NCBI RefSeq assembly: GCF_963678635.1
Contig: NC_087064.1
Coordinates: forward strand, 28,496,189 to 28,560,188
Reading direction: 5' to 3'
DNA: 64,000 nt
From: Symsagittifera roscoffensis
Lineage: Eukaryota; Xenacoelomorpha; Acoela; Convolutidae
In this document: one piece after another, positions 1-9,454 of the stretch
How the letters are laid out: the number at the start of each line of letters is the position of its first letter
Numbering within the stretch: position 1 is the first letter of the stretch
The notes under the pieces: model-generated
Databases searched by the model: none
The model's input: only the letters and a program-made list of their open reading frames with translations
What the model was told of the DNA's origin: nothing
Position numbers and translations under genes: made by a program

Positions 1-613
1 ATGTATGTTTGATCTGACTTTGTCCATCATATTTTCAAAATAACTCGACCAAGTCATTGAGCTGGGCCCGCTATCGTCTGAACTATTTGAATTGCTTGTA
101 AGTTGTTGCATTCTCCGATAAATTTCGAAGCTTTTTGCTGTGTCGTTTTCTGAAATATTCCAACCAGTTAAACTTCCCGGGCGCTGCATCTCTATGATCT
201 GGTTTTGTAGTTGATTGCTGGGACTAATTTCAGACTCCAAAAAGGCATGGAACTCTGACTGACTGAGTTTCAAAACATCTTCACAAGTGATCATTTCTTG
301 AACCAAATGGGTATATTCTCTTGTCATGCTTCTCATTAGATCTTCCAGTAATAAAATAGTTCCCTGTACCTTCGCAATTCTCTTACGAGCTTCATTCTCT
401 CTCTGACCGAAGTTGATGTTTTGCAGATTTTCAGTCAAAATGCTCTTTTTTGCATGGTCCACTCGTTGAACACGATGTGAGGCTACATTTCCGTGATCTT
501 CATCCCAACAGTTTCCGCAGATTTCAATTTTGCATTCATAGCAGTAGAATTCCAGCTGATAGTTGGAGTGCTTTTGGCAGCACTCTTTTGCGTTTGAAGA
601 AGTTGAATGCGCT
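1..613 (-). CDS. TRIM/RBCC protein, exon 2 (B-box and coiled coil), partial
   Basis: On the minus strand an open frame runs from 613 to the window edge (204 codons). It begins after the acceptor ATCTATTTTAG; its first base completes the split codon left by the RING exon at 1802, giving an Arg, so the phase fits. In the joined protein the zinc ligands are Cys110, His113, Cys122, Cys125, Cys130, Cys133, His138 and His144, a B-box spacing. Residues after about 150 are rich in charged and Leu/Ile/Met positions without Pro or Gly, as in the coiled coil of TRIM proteins. TRIM proteins are usually RING-type ubiquitin ligases that dimerise through this coil; substrate and C-terminal domain lie outside the window. 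An upstream stretch (614-710) is also open in this frame but gives the wrong phase for splicing. RBCC architecture is clear; the specific orthologue is not recognised. Confidence 0.82.
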
Positions 614-1801
614 CTAAAATAGATGCGATTTTTTGAACACTTATTGCCCTTGCGATAATTACCTTTGTGATAAGCAAGGGCATTGCAATCAGGTATTAGC
701 AGGGGCTGATCTAGGATTTTCTCGAACTGGGCGGACTTTCGAAAAATAGAAGAATATTTTGTCGAACTTTTTTTTAGGTCCACCAAATTGGTTTTCCGAG
801 CGCTCCCAGAAGGAGCCATTAGAAAATTTTACGGTTGGTCAACCGAAAATGTATTTTATTTAATAATACCAAAGGTGGAACCCTTCGGTTGGCGAGGGTG
901 TCGAATCTTTGAGGGAGGATCGAGGCGTCCGCCCCCACCCTAAGTTTGCCCGATGGTACTAGACTTTTTACCCTAAATACTTTGTTCACAGGACTCATAT
1001 GGACGTTTGTAATCACCTTGGATCATAAGGAATTCAAGTTTCTTAGTGTCTCCTGCACATTTAACCTGCAGGTAACGAATACGCCTGGGATGGCAAAGGT
1101 TCCGGATTTGAATCTGACCAGAACCTGTTTTTTTTTTCAAATGGAAATTTTTTGTTTCTGATAAAACTGTCGGTCTAGTATTTGTCCGCTAATATTTTGT
1201 CAGTTTAGTTGCCACATCTAAGAATTGTTTTTTTTTTGCTGTAAAAATTTTTCATTGTAGTTGCTTTAAGTTTTTTTAGCATTTTAAAAATCCTGCCAAA
1301 TCGTAATTTGATGTTGCTGTAACACCCATGCTTGAGACCATAAAGCCCGGGAGTTCGATTCCAGTATAGACTTGATTTTTTTTGCAAATTGAAATATTTC
1401 GGCTAAAGTAGATTATTGTCTGTCTGCTTGTTTTTGTCGGCTTAATTGCTCTGAAAGGACTATTTTAAATATTTGGATTCTTTCTATCGTTCTGAAAGCG
1501 TGTAAAATTTTCAATGGTACATATAATTGTTTTCGGATATTTTGGGCCTTCGTTGCAATTTTTAATGTTAAAAACGATTTTTGATGTTTTTTAGTTTTTT
1601 TTCTTTTGATTGTAATCATAGTCATTCATTTTAGTATCGCAAGTGGCGCGAAGCTCAGTTTATCCTCTGTATAAGTTTTTGCAGGCTTGCCAACGTGCTG
1701 TTGTTACAATTAAGTTTTATGGCTTCAATTGTGTCCCAGTTTTGTTTGATCAAATTGTTTTTTGAACAATGTTCTTTTTCGTCATTTTTTTCATATTTTA
1801 C
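614..1801 (-). other. Intron of the TRIM gene
   Basis: The donor reads AAAAG|GTAAAA on the minus strand (GT at 1801-1800) and the acceptor is AG at 615-614. The intron holds a decayed hAT-type MITE (700-954). At about 1060-1240 there is sequence resembling the stretch near 36530-36690 in the tandem array, probably a shared old SINE-like repeat. I see no further coding exon. Confidence 0.7.
700..954 (+). mobile_element. Decayed hAT-type MITE
   Basis: The left end CAGGGGCTGATCTAGG matches the CAGGGGCGGATCTAGG ends of the two young copies at 33590 and 39111. Internal blocks (AGGTCCACCAAATTGGTTTT, the CCCTTCGGTTGGC stretch) also match in order. Flanks GGTATTAG (692-699) and GGTACTAG (955-962) agree at 7 of 8 bases, an old 8-bp target duplication. 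It carries no coding capacity. Confidence 0.72.
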
Positions 1802-2094
1802 CTTTTCTTATGAGATGTCTCTGATGTAGAAGCTGCCTCGTTCACTTCATCAAAGAATTCTTTCAATCCGTACAAGGGTTTCAACTGATCTCGTGTAACT
1901 TTGAACAGCCTGCGACAAATGGCACAGCGCGGATATCCGGCCGATATGAACAGACCTTCAAGGCAGTCACGTGGCCTTCCACAGAAAGAATGGCCACATG
2001 GTAATGCGACAGGACTGAGTTTGATTTCTAAGCAGATGTCACATTTCAAATTCGAAACTGAAATTCGCTCGATTTTTTCGGAGTTCGATGCCAT
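1802..2094 (-). CDS. TRIM/RBCC protein, exon 1 (RING finger)
   Basis: The ATG at 2094 opens a 97-codon exon. Zinc-ligand candidates are Cys18, Cys21, Cys33, His35, Cys38, Cys44, Cys57 and Cys60, a C3HC4 RING followed by a basic linker. RING domains of this class bind ubiquitin-charged E2 enzymes. The exon ends in phase 2 at a good donor and joins the B-box exon at 613 in frame. One oddity: the usual C-x2-C between the fifth and sixth ligands reads C-x5-C (residues 38-44), as though Gly-Arg-Pro had been inserted into the common SFCRDCLEG-like pattern. If the extra residues break zinc site geometry, E2 binding could be altered. The start is the only Met of the ORF and lies 169 bp from the divergent CWF19L1 start. 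Confidence 0.85.
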
Positions 2095-2263
2095 CTATTG
2101 GTCTAGTTAATAGCTTGCATATAGAAGCAAACAAAATAAAATTGTCATGTATTTTTTTTCAGTGCTGTTCGTGCCTGACTGACTTCAAAACGTACTATGT
2201 TTTTTAGATTAAATGTTGGTCTGAGAACTAAAACATCGTGACAAAAACAAGATTCGCTGCAAA
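2095..2263. promoter_or_regulatory. Divergent intergenic region (putative bidirectional promoter)
   Basis: Only 169 bp separate the TRIM and CWF19L1 start codons, so the two promoters or 5' UTRs must share this DNA. On the plus strand there are two acceptor-like sites upstream of the CWF19L1 ATG: a T-run ending in CAG at 2160-2162 and TATGTTTTTTAG ending at 2207. They could be 5'-UTR intron or trans-splice acceptors. No clear TATA box is seen. Confidence 0.5.
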
Positions 2264-2564
2264 ATGGACGGCGGTAAATCAGAAAATCAAGTGTTCATAC
2301 TTGTAATATGTAACGTAGCTGGCGATTTTCGAAAAGCATTTTCTAAAATTTGGAAAGCATGCGAGAAAGTTAAAAGTCTGGACGTGTTTGTCATCGGAGA
2401 ATTTTTCAGTAATCGATTTCCGATGACATCAAAGCTGATTGAGGCGGTGATAAGCGAGGGCAACAAACTACCCTGTCCGATCAATGTGCTCATGTCTTCG
2501 AAAGAAGTAGAGAGTTTAGGCGAGCATAAGGAGCAACTTGGTGATAATATCCACATATCAACAG
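2264..2564 (+). CDS. CWF19L1: CWF19-like protein 1, exon 1
   Basis: This exon encodes residues 1-100 plus one base of codon 101. It matches the N-terminal metallophosphatase-like part of CWF19L1: a hydrophobic strand (FILVICNVAGDF), a helix, then a second strand (LDVFVIGEFF) and the NIHIST segment just before the exon boundary. In the human protein the first motif reads CGDVEG; here the Asp position is Asn, so a metal-dependent catalytic role of this domain is unlikely. The donor ACAG|GTAACT is strong and phase 1. Joining to 12232 gives STG-LNCFKTASG, colinear with the human region. Reading on past the donor adds only about 26 unrelated residues. CWF19L1 is a CwfJ-family, spliceosome-linked (lariat/Dbr1-related) protein. 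Confidence 0.86.
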
Positions 2565-2648
2565 GTAACTTGACATCAAGTTTTTTGCCGGGATCTTCAT
2601 ATCAAGTTTTTTTTGCTTTGTTATTTAAGGTTAAAAAAGTCTAGTACC

Positions 2649-2730
2649 AAGGGGCGGATCTAGGGGAATGAGGTATACCTCAGGGATTCGAGCCCCTCAC
2701 CAGCTAAAGGGTCCCCCGTTGGTACTAATA
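2649..2730 (-). mobile_element. hAT-type MITE fragment
   Basis: AGGGGCGGATCTAGG is followed by sequence that, read on the minus strand, matches the right end of the 33590 and 39111 copies (the GGGACCCTTT block, then CGAATCCCTGAGG). Only the terminal part remains. Confidence 0.6.
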
Positions 2731-2980
2731 TATGAGCAGGAGCTGAGTTGTCTGAATTAATGTTTGCAAATCGTTTCGAGTCACTTTAAATAAGGAGTTG
2801 CTTCTTAATTACTATCTTCTTTTTTTGGATAATTTATGCCCTTCCAGTTGTCATCAGCGAAACGGCGTCTTACGTATCGGTAATGTTATAAGTAAAAAGT
2901 TTGCCATTTATTCGCTTAATAAAAACTTGGAGAGAAGAATTGTTCATGGTTGTTTTCAGTCCTAGTTTTTCATGTAGTTC

Positions 2981-3280
2981 GAAGAGTATGTTTTTGCTCT
3001 TTCACATATGTTCTTTCACGACACGGCATCAATGAAAAATGAAATATTAGAATGCATGAATGAAAAAAGAAATTTCCGCGCACTTTTCCGGGCTCTTTCA
3101 CAATTTTCCGGGCTCTTTCACCATTTTCTGGCATCTTTCCCTCAGAAAGAGCAAAAACATACTCTTCAGCAGTTAGAACATAGTTGAAGATGGCCTCGGG
3201 CAAAAGAGCCGCCATCAGGCACTTTGTGCCCTCAGGCTGGGCTCTTTTTCCCTCGGGCATCTTTCAACTATGTACTAACT
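2981..3280. repeat. Compound foldback repeat
   Basis: A perfect 23-bp inverted repeat pairs 2981-3003 with 3145-3167. A second, near-perfect inverted repeat pairs 3171-3192 with 3258-3280. The first loop contains direct repeats of a TTTTCCGGGCTCTTTCAC unit; the second contains an imperfect inner pair around CTCGGG...AGAGCC. Two neighbouring hairpins suggest a foldback or Miniature element; no ORF is present. Confidence 0.75.
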
Positions 3281-3304
3281 ACTACAAAAGGTCAGAATCT
3301 CTCG

Positions 3305-3531
3305 TATAAACTCAAAAATACTGGAATCACATATCTTTCTAGTTACTCTTTTGAATTGTTTCAAGAATAATTTTCCAAGTTTTTGTATTCACGAGTTTTA
3401 AGTCGGGTCACTTCTGTCATTCTTGCGTGTTGATCACTTTTTTGTTGTTTTCAGTCGTGTCATATTATTTGCGTGCAACATATATGTGCCTTGATGTTGT
3501 TGAGACTGTGCATCAAACAGTGCACTGTACA
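3305..3531 (-). repeat. LTR of BEL/Pao copy A (3' LTR on element strand)
   Basis: It begins TATAAACTC and ends CACTGTACA. Internal blocks shared with the other LTRs include TTGCGTGTTGATCAC and CTGTGCATCAAACAGTG. Confidence 0.8.
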
Positions 3532-4349
3532 GCCGGCCCTATTTTGGAACGAAAAATAAAAATGAAAAATCGGGAGAAGGTGGGTTGTCCCTTAGCTTAA
3601 TCCTATTTTATGTCGAGAGAGTGTCGTAGCTTGTCGAGTGGGTTGTCTTTGTTTAAGTCGTCTGCTGTCGAGATGAGGTTCTTAAACTGTCAAGATGAGA
3701 GTTATCTGTTGTCTTGAGGTTACTATTCAAAGTTTCGGCTCACGTAATTTTAAAACGAAGTCTGCTGGTAGAAAGATCTGGTCGGTTGTTGCAGTCGATC
3801 ATGTTCAAATGAGATGGCTGCTGTTGCGGAGTTCAGATCTGCGGAGTCAACAAGATCGGCTGGTCGTTGTTCTCTGCTGCTTAAAGGAGCTGGTTCGTTG
3901 ATATAGTTGATCATTGTCTCTACGAAGATCGAGTAATCGTTGTCATTATCCTTTTAATTGCAGGTTGAACTAGTCGGGTTGCGTACACAATTACACGTAG
4001 AGAAGATGAGAGTTTAAACAAAAGTCGTAGAAAACTTGAGAATATGCTCTCGGCAAAAGAAAGATGTTGTTGGGTATCAGATCATGCTGTCATGCAAAAT
4101 CTATTTCCAACATCGGAGTATCGTCGGATTGTTGTGTAGAAATTTGGACAAACTGAAGCGAGGTGTATTGCTGGGATTTGAACTCTTTCACGGCGGGTTC
4201 TAAGTTTGTGTTGTCGTTTTACATGATGGGCTCGAGGAATCTATGCCACCTAGGAGCCATAGTCCAGTTTTGTTTGGGAAGCAGAGTTTGGATGACGGCG
4301 TTTCCAAACATGGTCTGATTGCCGCTGTGCAAATTTTCATTGAGTCATC

Positions 4350-4892
4350 AGTCTTGATGGCTGAGAGTTGACTCTTTCAGGCATACTGGCAAACATTTAA
4401 CTAGAAGAAAATGTTTAGGGTTCAGGGCTTCGATGTCGCTGGGGAAGATGAAACAGTAGTGATCGGTCCTCCATTCATAAACTGTTCAATTTTGCGCAAC
4501 AAAGTGTTGAAAGTATCATATGAAAGGAGTTTAAATCCAATGATGGTTTTTAGCGCTACGAATGAGATGTTCCGAGACGCTACTCAAATGTGGTGCATAG
4601 GCAGGACTAAGTTTTCAGGATATCTGGTGGTATCCGAAAATTGGTTCACTGAGCTGCTGTTACCGGTGGTCATCAGATCTTTTTCTGCTGCTGTAAAGTT
4701 CGTTGCGTTGTCGGAGCGGTTTTCTAAAGGGGTGCCTCTTCTGGCAAAGAAGCGGCGGAGTGCTGTCAGAGTTGCGTCGGATGATAGGTCATGGAACGTT
4801 TGTTTTTGGTAGAGTTGATTGACGTCAAGGCCAGTTTCCTGAAAGGAGACTGGCTTATCTGATGGAAATCTACATAATAGGAAGAGAGACAT
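4350..4892 (-). pseudogene. BEL/Pao integrase remnant, copy A
   Basis: Minus-strand translation gives an integrase core segment (DLSSDATLTALRRFFARRG then RSDNATNF, the second catalytic Asp context) and, nearer 4350-4530 in another frame, the tail motif PSDIEALNPKHFLL. This order is typical of BEL/Pao integrases that insert cDNA into the genome. Frameshifts separate the parts, so no functional enzyme is expected. Confidence 0.75.
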
Positions 4893-5291
4893 GTCGGGTT
4901 AAAGTCCATATGCGAGCTGGTAACGAAATTTTTTTTCTGGAGAACAGGTAACTCGATCAGAGAAGAATCCGATTTTAGTACTTCGATGAGAAATTTCATT
5001 GCTAATTCAATGTCGCATTCAATGCGTTCAGGTTAATAACATGGCGTTGGTTTTCTTCAGTTGTCAAAGGCGATGATATTGCTGAATGTAGGATTTGATA
5101 CAGGGTGTTTTGACGAGGTTTCTGATGAGGGGTTTGAGGTCCTGATCGAAAGATGGACGATTTGCAGGTTGAATTTCTGAAACTTGCGGCTGCAATTAGA
5201 ACAAACGCTGTTGCGCGGAGAAGGTGGTTATTTTTTGAAAGGTGGTCGTATTTGATGCAGGAGACGCTAATTGTGGGGTATTGAAAGGCTG

Positions 5292-5603
5292 TCACATAGC
5301 GTGAAAGATGCTCGCTAGGCAAACGATATCACTAGATTTGCAACCATGTTTTCTGTCGCTTTCCACGGCGAAACTAGCAAGGCGGGCACCAAAGAGAGCT
5401 GTAGGGAGTTCAATTTTGTGATGGTGTGTTCTTACAACGGGGCTACACGGGCCATGCCTGAAGCGAATGTATTTTTTTGGCTTTGTGTCGGAATCCGTTC
5501 TAAGGACTAAGTACGCAACAGAAGCAAGAGCTGGGTACGAGGCATCTGATAAAACGCTCAAGGAATTTTCTGGTGCCGGTGCTCCGAAATAATGGCCAGA
5601 CAC
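5292..5603 (-). pseudogene. BEL/Pao RNase H-like remnant, copy A
   Basis: An open minus-strand stretch contains SDASYPALASVAYLV and, about 50 residues on, the ELPTALFGARLA segment. Both are typical of the RNase H region that follows the BEL/Pao reverse transcriptase. It lies between RT (right) and integrase (left), as expected. Confidence 0.7.
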
Positions 5604-5859
5604 GTGGAGCGGCTAACGGTTGTCGGCCTCTTGGATGTCAGGGAGGTCCTCTTAGGTGATTTGATCGTATCATTTAAAACCATTAATGTTTTGGTGTGAA
5701 ATTTGGGGGCGAATAATGACAGGGGTGGCGATGCCAATAGAGTCAAATATAAAGGAAGGAATATGCAAAAGGTTGCGCTGGGCTGGCTTCTTTTTCAGAT
5801 CATGACTTTTTTCGGCTGAAAAACTAGCGAATCAGAGAAAATGTTCCATTCGATTCCAT

Positions 5860-6700
5860 ATATACTTTTCGTCTCGTTGGAGTTTGTCAGTTTGTCGTGA
5901 GATAGGGCGCGGTGTTAGTGAGTTTTTGCACTTAAAAGCTGCAGGGTTCGTAATAATTCATTTTGGCAGGTTGAATGTTTTATTTTGCTGTTACGCTTCG
6001 TAGATTAGTGAATAAGTGTATTGCTACTTCTACATAGTTTGTTGATTCGTAGAAATCGTCCATGTAAAAGTTGAGGTCGATAAGTTCCTCGATGTCGGGT
6101 ATTCGTTTTTGTTGTCGTAAGTTGCCGCAAGTTTGAAGAGCAAAGTTCGCAAGTTGGCGAGCATTTAGCACCAAAAACGAAACGAGTATACTCGTAAAAA
6201 TCTGACTGAATGGCTGATGAATCTGAGAAACTTCGGGTCAGACGGACACTTGCTTGTTCATGCTTTCAATGTCTGCGTGTTGGGAGATTTCAATTCCATC
6301 CTGTTGAGAGAATTTCTTCGCTTAGAAGTTTGCGAATGTAGTTCTTGGTCAAATCGTTTGTGATTGTGTGCTGGTACCTTGCAAGCTTGTTGGGGTCGTT
6401 CAGAAGGCGCATTTTCATCTCCTTGAATTGTTGAGCGGAAGCAAAGTAGTTGTTGGCAAGGCAGGCGTTCGGTTTCCACAGTAGTCCAACTTCGCACCAT
6501 GCTTCCGCGTAGGTGGTGGTCTGCCGAAAGGTTTCAAGGGCGTGTTTTTTTGTTCATGAAGCGAGTTACTTCCGAACAGGTTCCCTAACTTTCCCTGCTT
6601 GAAGTAGTTTGGAAAGTCTGCGTCATCGTAGACTGCGTCATCGCTAGTCTGCGTCATCGTTGACTTCGTTGATGTGAAAAGTGTAGGCTCGGAGTTCTAA
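5860..6700 (-). pseudogene. BEL/Pao reverse transcriptase remnant, copy A
   Basis: The palm catalytic box YMDD is encoded by 6055-6066 on the minus strand within FYMDDFYEST. Further 5' on that strand, fragments in several frames (6258-6657) resemble the RT fingers of copy B. Stops and frameshifts break the frame repeatedly. Around 6730-6760 the protease-region motif APLGWTLGGP can be read. Confidence 0.75.
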
Positions 6701-7412
6701 ATTCCCGCACATGTCGGTTGTTGGACCACCAAGCGTCCAACCAAGAGGTGTTTAAATTGCACGTGGTGTTTTTGGGTCATTTTTTGCAGATGTAAAAAGG
6801 TCTTTTTTTGTTGCAATGAAAATTGAAACCTGGCTGTTGTTGAAATCTGGAAAATTGATGTCTTTTAGATGATCGTTACTGATGCAGATGCTGTTGAGTT
6901 TGCCGTGTTGAACATCTTATAGTTTTTTCTTTTCGAGCACGTAAGTACGTTTGTCTAGAAACTGCTTGCTGAGATTTCCAAACGGGTGTATGATCAATTC
7001 AACGCATCGTGCTTTGGTCTGTTCTGAATAAAGAAGTCTCTCGATGACGAATTCTTTGGTTTCGAGGCTTTCGTCCAGCTGAAAAAAGTCGGATGTCGAT
7101 TGTCAGTTGTTAAGAAGAAAATGTGTGTTGATATACTTGCTGTTTTTCCCGAGGGTCCCAGAGATAGAGCAGTAATGGTTTTGTGAAGCGTTTCTGCTAT
7201 TGGTTGAGTGAATTGTGTGGTCTGTTTGGAGCTAGTTGCTGCTGTGAGGAAAACCGTCTGCAATTAAACGGGAGAGTTCTGTCGTTCGTGAATCCAAGTG
7301 TCTGAAACGTTTTCAAGATTGCAAACGAAAGCTGAAAATTACATAAACGATTGCTTATGTTAAGTGGGAGGCAAGCGGAGTTGTTGTAGTCTGTTGATGT
7401 AGTGGCTGAGAA

Positions 7413-7703
7413 CTATGTCTGGTCTTCAAATCGTAGTTCGAGTTCTTGAAGGGTAGTTGCATACTTAGCGCTGTTGCACGAATATCCGGTGAGAGCTTTA
7501 TTAGCGCGTCCTGTTTCAATGCTTGCAATTGTGTTGACTTTTCGGCGTCGGAGATAAGTTGACTGAACAGCAGCTTGGAATATCATCGGATACTTGTCAA
7601 TTGGATCTTCGGTAATCGTGATGTCAAACTTGTAACTGTAGTCGTTGAAAATGAAACGGTCGCAGTGTAAGCTGTTTTGTTGATGTGAGTCTGGGGCTTG
7701 CAT
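7413..7703 (-). pseudogene. BEL/Pao gag remnant, copy A
   Basis: A minus-strand open stretch is colinear with the gag (DUF1759-like) part of copy B; both end with GYSCN followed about 20 residues later by FEDQT. A central portion is rearranged. Between here and the 5' LTR (8472) only short broken frames remain. Confidence 0.65.
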
Positions 7704-8471
7704 TTGGTCGGAGGAAATGGTAATGCGGCAAACTCTCCGATTGCGATCTTGCTGTAAGTGTTTGCAATTTGTGATTGTTCTCGGTTGATGTAGACGTGTT
7801 TGCTGCTGAAATTGAGGGCTGTTGCTGTTGAGTCGAGGCGAATATCGTTGAGGTGGCGCTGAAGTCGATAAGGGCGCTTTAAATGTTAGGGGCAGCTTAA
7901 AGAGGGTGCATTTTGATGGTTGGATTGGGCGCTGTTGATTGCTGCAGAAGTTGCAATGTTTGTTGCATTGATGTTTCGTTTGAGTAGTCTACTGTGCTCG
8001 CTGACAAAGTCATCTAATTTGTCTTCAATTGCAGTGAATGTTGACATGAGGTCATCTGGCTGTGAGTCTTCTGTCGGATAGATGAGGTAAGTCGTCGATT
8101 TCTCAAGCTGCTTTAGAAGTGAAGAAGCTTCTGTTTAGAATTCTGCTAATTCGAAATAAAGTCGGTTTCCTCTTCTGTGATGGCTTTGGCATTCTGGCTG
8201 AGAAGTCCGTTCAGTCGTTTGACTAATAGTTTTACACTGTCCGGGTGTGCTTTCTGTAGGAATTCTGTCGTTGAATTTTATGTCAATTGGAAATTAAGTT
8301 CGGAACTTAAGTTAGCAGATTATGTTCGATGGGTTGATGCTGTTGTGGAGCTGTCGAATGGTGTTGTGGGGTTAATTGGTTCTGCTTTTTTTCAATGTTT
8401 TGCGATTTTTTTTGATGTAGAGCAGGGAATTTTGGTACCAAATCATAGATTCGTTGAAAAGTTGAGTTCGT

Positions 8472-8708
8472 TATAAACTCAAAATAATGAAATCTACTAT
8501 CTGTCAAGTTTTTCTATTTGATTAGTTTCCTTGTTTCAAGAATAATCCTCCCAAGTTTTTGTATTCACGAGACTTAAGTCAAGTCACTTCTGTCATTCTT
8601 GCGTGTTGATCACTTTTTTGTTGTTTTTAGTCGTGGCATGTATATATGCGTGTAACATATATATAAATTGACATTGTTCAGACTGTGCATCAAACAGTGA
8701 ACTCTAAA
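8472..8708 (-). repeat. LTR of BEL/Pao copy A (5' LTR on element strand)
   Basis: It begins TATAAACTC and ends ACTCTAAA, diverged from ACTGTACA. It shares long blocks with 3305-3531, including the TATTCACGAG and TTGCGTGTTGATCAC segments. Confidence 0.75.
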
Positions 8709-8824
8709 ATGCGTTGAAATAGTTTCATCAAACCTCGCACAAGTTGCTTTCAGGCCCAGATCTGGTCTCAAAATATACTAACTGAACAATGAATGACGGT
8801 CCGGGGGAGGGGGGACTTCTTTAA

Positions 8825-8968
8825 TTAGACCGAGGGCATGGCAGGTGAATGTGAAATCTCGGGGAACTGCACGCCTATTGCTTCTTGGAGAAAGTCAATC
8901 ACGTCGTGCCTGTAGTCTGTAACGTGCAACAATGGTAGATTGTTTATGATTATACCATTATACAATCT
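8825..8968 (-). CDS. Possible terminal exon of an unidentified nested antisense gene
   Basis: On the minus strand, after an acceptor TATTCTTCAAG (AG at 8970-8969), 47 codons run to a TAA at 8827-8825. The peptide looks protein-like (for example HDVIDFLQEAIGVQFPEISH). It joins the candidate exon 9111-9173 in phase 0 across an intron of about 140 bp with donor TTG|GTAACT. I do not recognise the family. It lies inside CWF19L1 intron 1, antisense to that gene. It could instead be a decayed pseudogene; no transcript evidence is available here. Confidence 0.35.
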   Translation of the reverse strand, partial: RLYNGIIINNLPLLHVTDYRHDVIDFLQEAIGVQFPEISHSPAMPSV

Positions 8969-9110
8969 CTTGAAGAATATCTTTCGATCTCGTTAACTTC
9001 CCTTTTAAAAAAGAGACACCGTTCCTTAAACTGGTAATCATCTCCTGTCGACTTTTCATTTAAATGGGCGATAATATGCGGCGCAGACGTAAATCGGATC
9101 AAATAGTTAC

Positions 9111-9173
9111 CAATTGAAGGTCTGTAGTTTCCGATAGTTGTGCAATCCTTTCTTCTATATCAGTCATCAACCG
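9111..9173 (-). CDS. Possible internal exon of an unidentified nested antisense gene
   Basis: This is a 63-bp, 21-codon candidate between AATGCAG and the strong donor GTAACT on the minus strand. It encodes a short helical, charged segment (MTDIEERIAQLSETTD) that could be part of a coiled coil. Its phase matches the 8825-8968 exon. The next 5' exon is uncertain: the 9257-9454 frame lies nearby, but its donor is weak. Confidence 0.3.
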
Positions 9174-9256
9174 CTGCATTCATTGGGCAGAATATTCTCG
9201 CTGTTTGCAATCCAACTCTGAAACTATTCAATAAATCTGTAAAAACAATTGTGCTC

Positions 9257-9454
9257 TTAGTGTAAAACAGTTTTTTTGGTCCAAACTTCCAAAAATGGAA
9301 CAATCCCGCCTATTTTCAAAAACTCGCCTGCGGCGGAGACGTTTTTTTTGGCACAAATAGGGTCGTTACAGTAAGGTGAGATACTTGATACGCTCTCAAC
9401 ATCATTCAAAGTAGAATTGAGACAAGCTATATTTTTGTTCAATTTGAAGTGTTG
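9257..9454 (-). CDS. Possible ARM-like exon of an unidentified nested antisense gene
   Basis: A very good acceptor (long pyrimidine tract, then GTGTGTCTAG) precedes a minus-strand frame open from 9454. The peptide includes a run like an armadillo-repeat helix (AAGEFLKIGGIVPFLEVW). It ends at a TAA at 9259-9257 or at an unseen donor before it. Its relation to the downstream candidates is inferred from proximity and strand only. I do not name the gene. Confidence 0.35.
   Translation of the reverse strand, partial: QHFKLNKNIACLNSTLNDVESVSSISPYCNDPICAKKNVSAAGEFLKIGGIVPFLEVWTKKTVLH

Larger units (their letters stand above)
3305..8708 (-). mobile_element. BEL/Pao LTR retrotransposon, degraded copy A
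   Basis: The element is about 5.4 kb, antisense within CWF19L1 intron 1. It is bounded by related LTRs (3305-3531 and 8472-8708) whose ends have decayed from the TGTA...TACA seen in copy B. Minus-strand protein fragments occur in BEL/Pao order from right to left: gag, protease-like, reverse transcriptase, RNase H, integrase. Stops and frameshifts interrupt every domain. No target duplication is discernible (TCTCG left, ATGCG right). Its sequence is related throughout to copy B at 20114-26914 but has many deletions, so it is a dead, older insertion. Confidence 0.85.

Noticed and set aside
1318-1370. tRNA-like stretch with GTTCGATTCC
   Set aside because: It has a B-box-like motif only; no cloverleaf, A box or acceptor stem could be drawn.
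4411-4812. 133-aa plus-strand ORF in BEL/Pao copy A
   Set aside because: It is antisense to the integrase fragments and has no motif of its own.
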